A program made the translations under genes and the position numbers. A stretch of 5,656 nt of DNA, from NCBI GenBank assembly GCA_947475645.1, contig CANJNU010000072.1:1-5656 (forward strand). The letters run 5' to 3'. The notes under the pieces are model-generated. The model did not search any database, was not told where the DNA came from, and saw nothing but the letters and a program-made list of their open reading frames with translations. This stretch comes from Bacteriovoracaceae bacterium. Its GTDB lineage: Bacteria > Bdellovibrionota > UBA1018. The first letter of the stretch is position 1. Each line of letters starts with the position of its first letter. Of this stretch, positions 1 to 5,656 are shown piece by piece.

Positions 1-106
1 AGCCTTTCCGCGCCGCAAGAGCAGGGAAGCCTAAGGCCTCGGTGAAGAAGAAAGTAAACGCTGCGTACTTAATGAAGGAGTGGGTCTTTGTGTTTTTCTT
101 CGCCAT
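1..106 (-). CDS. Possible start of an unidentified minus-strand gene (partial, runs off the left edge)
   Basis: An open minus-strand frame starts with ATG at 106-104 and runs off the left edge without a stop (35 full codons visible). The protein begins MAKKNTK and continues into a hydrophobic, phenylalanine-rich stretch ending in ALAA. This resembles a basic N-region plus a hydrophobic core of a signal peptide or membrane anchor. Codon choice (AAG, TTC, ACC, GCG) is similar to that of the other genes here. The frame is open further upstream to a TGA at 196-194, so a GTG start around 169-167 is also possible. I see no Shine-Dalgarno sequence before either start. If real, the gene is divergent from the gene at 241. 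A competing plus-strand frame is open over 3-155, so coding here is only weakly supported and no function is assigned. Confidence 0.28.
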   Translation of the reverse strand, partial: MAKKNTKTHSFIKYAAFTFFFTEALGFPALAARKG

Positions 107-201
107 TCGGGAAGGAGATAGAGCAAGCGCGGTGCCAACCCATAATAGTTTTTGACCAGCTGAAATTACTGATATTTTTAGAAGACAGTGGGATCATTCC
201 C

Positions 202-221
202 TAGACAGGGGTGTCTATATT
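202..221. promoter_or_regulatory. Perfect inverted repeat overlapping a -10-like box, upstream of the DCC-LMF gene
   Basis: TAGACA (202-207) and TGTCTA (212-217) are perfect reverse complements separated by GGGG. A TATATT box at 216-221 overlaps the right arm and matches five of six positions of a sigma-70 -10 element, but I find no convincing -35 about 17 nt upstream. Initiation from this box would give a leader of only about a dozen bases before the TTG at 241, which fits the lack of a ribosome-binding site there. The arrangement looks like an operator over a promoter, which is inference. A 6-bp hairpin followed by TATATTTT could also act as a weak attenuator or terminator. Confidence 0.33.
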
Positions 222-240
222 TTGAACACTTGCTTGAAAA

Positions 241-1986
241 TTGGACGAGCTATGGCACCCTCATGGGGTGAGCCAACCCCTACTGATTTTCGACGGAGAC
301 TGCGGCTTTTGTCGCAGGTGGATCGCCTACTGGCAAATCTTAACCGAAGGGCGCGTGACCTACGCGGCCTACCAAGCTGTGGCTGATCAGCATCCGCAGA
401 TCCCTCGGGCAGAATTTGAGAACTCGGTTTGGCTAGTTGAGCAGACTCCTGCCGGGAAAAAAACCATCACACGTGCAGCCGAGGCAGTGGTTCGCGCACT
501 TGCGGTAAATGCTGTTTCAAAGCCTTATTTGCGGTGGCCGTTTGCGCTCTATCAACGAATGCCAGGCATGAAGTACCTCATGGAGTTTGCGTACAATCGA
601 GTTGCAAAAAACCGAGTCTTCTTTTCTCGGGCAACCTCTCTTCTTTGGGGCGAGTCGATCGAGCCCGTTCGTTACGAAGGTACTCGGGCGCTCTTCCTGC
701 GTGGCATGGGGCTGGTTTATTTTGCAGCGTTCGCGTCGTTTGCTGTTCAGGCGCAGGCGATTATCGGGCCGCGTGGAATTTTTCCATCGGGTCTGAGTTC
801 GGGAGCAGTTACCGCGCTCTGGGCTGCTGGAATGGGTGCTGCGTTTTTAATTTTAGTGAATCACTTCACACGAGTGGCGCTTCTCTCGGCATGGCTAGCC
901 TACTTGGCGGTTGTTCAGTATGGGCAGGTCTTCTTTCAGTTTCAATGGGACGCGCTTCTTCTCGAAATGGGCTTTTTTTCCCTTATTCTAGCTCATTCCC
1001 GTGGCGAGCCCTCAAGGCTAGCGGTGTGGTTATTGCGCTGGGTTTTATTCAAAGTGGTGTTTTTTTCGGGATGGGTCAAGCTCGCAAGCGGCGATCCCAC
1101 GTGGAGCGATCTAACAGCACTCAAGTATCATTTCGAAACGCAGCCGCTTCCTACTTGGGTGGGTTGGTGGGTGCACCAGCTTCCACTCAGCGTTCTGAAG
1201 TGGGGTACCGTGGCGATGTTCTTTGTTGAACTTCTCCTTCCTCTCCTTTTCTTTCTTCCTCGTCGTGCGAGATTCTTTGCAGCAATTGTTACCGTATTGC
1301 TTCAGTGTGCGATTGGTCTGACTGGAAACTATGGCTTCTTCGGCCTCGAAGTGTGTGTTCTCAGTCTTCTGCTTTTAGACGATCAATGGATTCGCGAGCA
1401 TTGGGGCGAGCAGAGGCTTCGTGGGCTGAAGGGGCCGACTCTGTCTCTGGGACAGCGTCCCGCCCACACCTGGGTTTTGGTGCTGGCCTTGGGGTCTGCC
1501 GTTCTTGGGCAGCGGTTTGGCCTTCCTTGGGTTCAATCTTACGGCGTCTTTGCGGTAATGACGCAGCAGCGCGCCGAGTTGGTCATTGAAGGGTCGCTGA
1601 GTGGTGCGCCGAATAGCACGGACTGGGCCCCCTACGAGTTCCGGTGGAAGCCCGGAGATTTGAAGCGGCGTCCCGGTTTTGTGCCGTTTCATATGCCACG
1701 AGTCGACTGGCAGCTCTGGTTTGCAGCGTTAGGCGGCCTCGATCAAAACGGGTGGGTGCTCCAGGTGGCTCGACGAATCCTGGAAGGGGCCCCCGAGGTT
1801 CTGAATTTGTTTGAGAAAACTCCATTCGGGGGGCGGGCTCCTCAAGCTTTGAGGGTGGTGCAGTATCCCTATCAGATGACATCCCCCAATGAACGAGAGG
1901 CAACGCAGCAATGGTGGAAGAGGGGCGAGCCCCGACTCTATTTGCCAGCCGTGACACTCCGCAACTCAATAGGCGCACCAGATTGA
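241..1986 (+). CDS. DCC thiol-disulfide oxidoreductase domain fused to a lipase maturation factor (LMF) membrane domain
   Basis: Residues 13-125 form a DCC/DUF393 domain. Its signature FDGDCGFC lies at residues 17-24, giving a C21-x-x-C24 redox pair. Residues 148-575 match the LMF1/LMF2 family: several membrane helices between about 148 and 380, then SGDPTW (283-288), HFETQPLPT (297-305), TGNYGFF (361-367), LLDD (378-381), YEFRWKPGD (465-473), PRVDWQLWFAAL (486-497) and WWKRG (558-562). All the hallmark blocks are present in order, so the LMF part looks complete. Vertebrate LMF1 helps lipoprotein and related lipases fold and has been linked to redox balance in the ER; bacterial clients are unknown. 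A folding role for an exported lipase or disulfide protein is inference. There is no N-terminal signal peptide before the CxxC, so the DCC domain is probably cytoplasmic. The start is uncertain: TTG at 241 lies just after an in-frame TGA (235-237), with no Shine-Dalgarno sequence. GTG at 268 would also keep the whole DCC domain. Confidence 0.9.
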   Translation: MDELWHPHGVSQPLLIFDGDCGFCRRWIAYWQILTEGRVTYAAYQAVADQHPQIPRAEFENSVWLVEQTPAGKKTITRAAEAVVRALAVNAVSKPYLRWPFALYQRMPGMKYLMEFAYNRVAKNRVFFSRATSLLWGESIEPVRYEGTRALFLRGMGLVYFAAFASFAVQAQAIIGPRGIFPSGLSSGAVTALWAAGMGAAFLILVNHFTRVALLSAWLAYLAVVQYGQVFFQFQWDALLLEMGFFSLILAHSRGEPSRLAVWLLRWVLFKVVFFSGWVKLASGDPTWSDLTALKYHFETQPLPTWVGWWVHQLPLSVLKWGTVAMFFVELLLPLLFFLPRRARFFAAIVTVLLQCAIGLTGNYGFFGLEVCVLSLLLLDDQWIREHWGEQRLRGLKGPTLSLGQRPAHTWVLVLALGSAVLGQRFGLPWVQSYGVFAVMTQQRAELVIEGSLSGAPNSTDWAPYEFRWKPGDLKRRPGFVPFHMPRVDWQLWFAALGGLDQNGWVLQVARRILEGAPEVLNLFEKTPFGGRAPQALRVVQYPYQMTSPNEREATQQWWKRGEPRLYLPAVTLRNSIGAPD

Positions 1987-2044
1987 CTCGCTGCTGCTAA
2001 AGCCGCATGAATTCAGCCTTTTTTAGAAAATTTTGAGTTCCGAT

Positions 2045-2075
2045 TTGACAACTTCAAGTGCGTGACCAATATACA
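2045..2075 (+). promoter_or_regulatory. Candidate sigma-70 promoter for groES-groEL
   Basis: A perfect TTGACA -35 hexamer lies at 2045-2050. The best -10 is TATACA at 2070-2075, four of six matches at a 19-nt spacing, which is longer than ideal. Initiation would leave a leader of about 130 nt before groES. Within that leader there is a short inverted repeat, CGGCA/TGCCG (2098-2102 and 2107-2111). A TAAAAT box at 2162-2167 is an alternative -10 but lacks a well-spaced -35. I found neither a sigma-32-type CTTGAA/CCCCAT pair nor a CIRCE element, so the usual heat-shock control is not visible. The rest of 1987-2212 holds no gene that I can support. Confidence 0.35.
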
Positions 2076-2150
2076 GACAATCCTATTGAAGGATGGTCGG
2101 CAATTGTGCCGCGGTACCCTTCATTAAGAACTTTTGGCAAAACCAAAGTG

Positions 2151-2195
2151 ATTCGTGAGCTTAAAATTCATGAACCAAATATTCACCTAAAAGTG
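2151..2195 (+). repeat. Three tandem 15-nt-spaced ATTCR repeats in the groES leader
   Basis: ATTCGTGAGC begins at 2151, ATTCATGAAC at 2166 and ATTCACCTAA at 2181, exactly 15 nt apart. The first two agree at eight of ten positions; the third keeps mainly ATTCA. The middle unit contains the 8-nt palindrome TTCATGAA (2167-2174). The array ends just before the groES ribosome-binding site (AAGGAA, 2197-2202). It could be a stack of regulator sites or part of a leader structure; no known operator was recognised. Confidence 0.35.
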
Positions 2196-2212
2196 AAAGG
2201 AATCGAAAACTT

Positions 2213-2503
2213 ATGCAAGTTCGTCCATTGCACGACCGTGTGTTGGTAAAACGTTTTAGTGAAGAAGAGCGCTCGAAGGGCGGGATCATCATTCCTGACA
2301 CTGCGAAAGAAAAGCCGGTTCAAGGCGAGATCATTGCAGTTGGCCAAGGCCGCTTTGGTGAAGACGGTAAGATTCGTCCACTCGATGTTAAAAAAGGCGA
2401 CCGCGTTCTCTTCGGAAAATATGCGGGAACCGAAATTAAGATTGATGGCGAAGACTTTTTGATGATGCGCGAGGAAGATATCCTCGGCGTTCTCCAAAAC
2501 TAA
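2213..2503 (+). CDS. groES: GroES co-chaperonin (Hsp10)
   Basis: This is a full-length 96-residue GroES. It begins [14 protein letters not shown], followed by the mobile-loop region around residues 16-34 with the conserved GGIIIPD that docks onto GroEL, then [16 protein letters not shown] and [19 protein letters not shown] near the C-terminus. GroES forms the heptameric lid that closes the GroEL cavity during ATP-driven protein folding in the cytoplasm. AAGGAA at 2197-2202 lies 10 nt before the ATG and serves as a modest ribosome-binding site. groEL follows 47 nt downstream with no terminator between them, so the two are surely one operon in the standard groES-groEL order. Confidence 0.98.
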   Translation: MQVRPLHDRVLVKRFSEEERSKGGIIIPDTAKEKPVQGEIIAVGQGRFGEDGKIRPLDVKKGDRVLFGKYAGTEIKIDGEDFLMMREEDILGVLQN

Positions 2504-2547
2504 TCTTCGTTTCTCACATTTAGAATTATTCAATCCAAGGAGAATAA

Positions 2548-4216
<1,669 letters not shown>

Positions 4217-4247
4217 CAATCTGTCCCGAGCACACGCTCAAATTGAG

Positions 4248-4280
4248 GGCCTCAGAGAGAAATCTCTGAGGCCTTTTTTT
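4248..4280 (+). terminator. Rho-independent terminator of the groES-groEL operon
   Basis: The arm at 4248-4258 (GGCCTCAGAGA) pairs perfectly over 11 bp with 4263-4273, with a GAAA tetraloop (4259-4262), and is followed by seven T at 4274-4280. It lies 45 nt after the groEL stop. The T-tract touches the stop codon of the convergent SCPU remnant (TAA at 4281-4279). There is no matching A-tract on the left side, so efficient termination of minus-strand transcripts is doubtful. Confidence 0.93.
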
Positions 4281-4449
4281 AGTTATAATTCAAAGTTGCA
4301 GTAATCGAGTCCAAGTAGCTGCCCAGGTTCTTTTGTTGTCCGGGGGGAACGCGTCCGTAAATCGGGTAAGTAAAGGTTCTTCCCGTTCTGTCGTTCGGGA
4401 TGTTCATCGTATCCGTTACAAAGACGGTTCCGTTGGTTCCGTCTCCCCA
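4279..4449 (-). pseudogene. 3' remnant of a spore coat U (SCPU) domain pilin/adhesin of an archaic chaperone-usher system
   Basis: Read on the minus strand from 4449, the frame gives WGDGTNGTVFV at the start, then a YPIYGRVPPGQ block, and ends GSYLDSITATLNYN before TAA at 4281-4279. This is the C-terminal signature of SCPU-domain proteins (Csu-type pilins and tip adhesins): WGDGT, then YxVYGRxPxGQ, then GxYxDxxxxTxxY. Only about 56 residues remain; the N-terminal half, including the signal peptide, is missing. There is no plausible start codon of its own, and the frame is closed upstream by a stop at 4482-4480. It directly abuts usher sequence in another frame, so it is the scar of a deletion that removed the start of this gene and the end of the usher. 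Assignment rests on motif recognition, not a search. Confidence 0.78.
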
Positions 4450-4455
4450 TTTCTG

Positions 4456-5656
4456 GGTACCAGCGGAAGGTCGCTTTGTTCAATTCCTAATCGATTGATG
4501 TCATAGGGGCGAAGTCGTGGAATCAGTAGACTTCTGTCGCCTCTTGTTTTTCCGATCGCTTGGTGTTCGGCATAAACAGTGACGTTCGGGTAGTGATCCA
4601 CTTTGACCACTCCAAAACTATCGGTAAGTTTTCTTGATGCAAAAGCGTTATTGCCTAGAAACGAAAAGGCTCCGGCTGCGGGTCGTGTAAATCGATCCGA
4701 GGGTCTGATAAAAAAAGTTAAAGCTATAATTGAGTGAGAAGATCCGAAGATCGCTTTGATTTCCTGTCTTTTGATTCAGGTAGTTAAATGACAGCGAGTC
4801 CGAGCCTCGGGGTGAAACGCCTAAGTAGGCTGCGTGAGTGGTTCTTCTTGACTGCGGTTCGATATTGCCGATTTGCGAGAAGTTCTCTGAGGCAAGTTCG
4901 GAGCGAATTCCAAAGCCATATTGGCGCGTCAGGCGATTAAATGACAACATCGATGAGTCAGGGACGCAAACGTCGGACCGTATGATGCACTCTCAAGTGC
5001 GAAGTTTTGCCGAATACTTCCTAGCTCGTAGGAGAAATCATGAAGTCCCTTTTTGAGTAAAGTGGGGCTGACGTAGTAAGGCTGCGTGATCAGAGTTTCT
5101 CTTCCTAGATAGTCCCGCACTACGAGTTGAATCTCGCCTTGTCCAGTGACCATGGGCACGTTCACGATTTCAAATGGCCCTGTGGGAACCTCTTGCCGAG
5201 TTCTCAAATTATTATTCACGTAGATGTCGACGGTGGATGGAAGGGCTGCTTCACCGCGAAGAGCATAGAGTGGAAACGTGATGTAGCCTGGCTGGGTAGC
5301 GAAGTGAGTTGCCCATTGGATGCCCCCAAAACGTGTCGGGCGCCCCCAGTTGCCACTTTTATTGATGCAGTCGCCTAAGCGATAGCTCGAGAGTTTCTCG
5401 GGGCGGTCGTAGGTCCAAGTGGATTCGAGTCGAACAGCCTGGGCTTGTGTGGTGAGATTACGAGCCAATGCTGTGCTAGTGCCCACTCCTGCTGCGGTGA
5501 ATAGACCTAATTCGACAGTCCCCTCGGTGTGAGTTAAGAGAAATGACTTGGGTTGCGCCTGGATCGTAAGTTCTTGTCGGTCTGAATTGAACTCGTAGGT
5601 CAGATCACGAATCGCATTGAGTGAATAGTAATTGTTCCCTTCGAATGCAAGAGGCG
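4456..5656 (-). pseudogene. Outer-membrane usher of an archaic (SCPU/Csu-type) chaperone-usher pilus, frameshifted and internally deleted; 5' end beyond the window
   Basis: Ushers are outer-membrane beta-barrels that assemble and export chaperone-delivered pilins. Reading right to left, 5654-4950 is one open frame with YYSLNAIRDL, ELGLFTAAGVGTST, RLESTWTYD, WGRPTRFGGIQW, FATQPGYITFPL, LPSTVDIYVNN, GPFEIVNVP, TGQGEIQLVVRDYLGRE, LLKKGLHDFSYELGSIRQN and SYGPTFASLTHR. This is the classic usher order through the plug domain and early barrel. The frame then dies at a TGA (4931-4929), while usher-like sequence resumes in a second frame (about 4947-4714: NRLTRQYGFGIRSELASEN, then RIFSLNYSFNFF). At a T7 run (4716-4710) it returns to the first frame: FASRKLTDSFGVVKV, NVTVYAEHQAIGKT, LRPYDINRLGIEQSDLPL, ending near 4461. 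Only about 90 codons separate the early barrel from the C-terminal SFxVVxV block, where about 250 or more would be expected, and the extreme C-terminus is replaced by an SCPU fragment. It cannot make a working usher. Confidence 0.87.

Noticed and set aside
1375..1978. Minus-strand ORFs inside the DCC-LMF gene
   Set aside because: They are opposite a region with strong LMF motifs and have arginine/proline-rich low-information translations.
1990..2024. Intrinsic terminator after the DCC-LMF gene
   Set aside because: There is a T6 run at 2019-2024, but only a 4-bp GCTG/CAGC pairing with a loop of about 20 nt; this is too weak to call.
1987..2212. CIRCE (HrcA) operator upstream of groES
   Set aside because: No TTAGCACTC or GAGTGCTAA half-site is present in either orientation.
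2058..2249. Small plus-strand ORF overlapping the groES start
   Set aside because: It overlaps groES in another frame, has no ribosome-binding site and has no recognisable protein features.
4283..4483. Minus-strand 66-residue ORF beginning MNKATFRW
   Set aside because: It is a third frame across the usher-SCPU join. The conserved motifs lie in the other two frames, so this one is a shadow.
4705..4720. Programmed -1 ribosomal frameshift at the T7 tract
   Set aside because: The required change is +1 (or -2), not -1. A missing barrel and lost C-terminus would leave the product useless anyway.
4838..5378. Plus-strand ORFs opposite the usher
   Set aside because: They are antisense to clear usher motifs and show no recognisable domains or ribosome-binding sites.

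Overview
The window is about 50% GC and looks like a Gram-negative bacterial chromosome. It carries a groES-groEL operon of proteobacterial type, an outer-membrane usher of the archaic (spore-coat-U/Csu-like) chaperone-usher class, and a bacterial lipase maturation factor protein. Together these suggest Bdellovibrionota, Myxococcota or a related deltaproteobacterial lineage. That placement is inference from gene content and protein flavour and has not been tested.

Layout. Positions 1-240 hold a possible minus-strand gene start (1-106, unidentified) and a regulatory-looking gap with a perfect 16-nt inverted repeat at 202-217. Positions 241-1986 (+) encode a 581-residue fusion of an N-terminal DCC/DUF393 thiol-disulfide oxidoreductase domain (CxxC at residues 21-24) to a complete lipase maturation factor (LMF) membrane domain. 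Positions 1987-2212 are the groES leader, with a candidate promoter and three 15-nt-spaced direct repeats but no CIRCE operator. Positions 2213-2503 are groES and 2551-4203 are groEL; both look intact, and all three ATPase aspartates of GroEL are present. A UUCG hairpin sits on the groEL stop codon, and a strong intrinsic terminator (11-bp stem, GAAA loop, seven T) follows at 4248-4280.

From 4279 to the right edge the minus strand carries a decayed archaic pilus locus, convergent with groEL. A usher gene, cut by the window edge, is broken by at least two frameshifts (near 4944-4950 and at the T7 tract 4710-4716). It appears to have lost most of its central beta-barrel. Its 3' end is missing and is joined near 4450-4460 to the last 56 codons of a spore coat U (SCPU) pilin/adhesin gene. 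In Csu-type operons the SCPU tip gene follows the usher, so a simple deletion across the usher-adhesin boundary explains the chimera. Conserved motifs can be followed from frame to frame, so the decay is probably recent in part.

The genes do not form one pathway. The chaperonin operon is housekeeping, the DCC-LMF fusion probably assists disulfide-dependent folding of an exported lipase or similar client, and the pilus locus is a relic.
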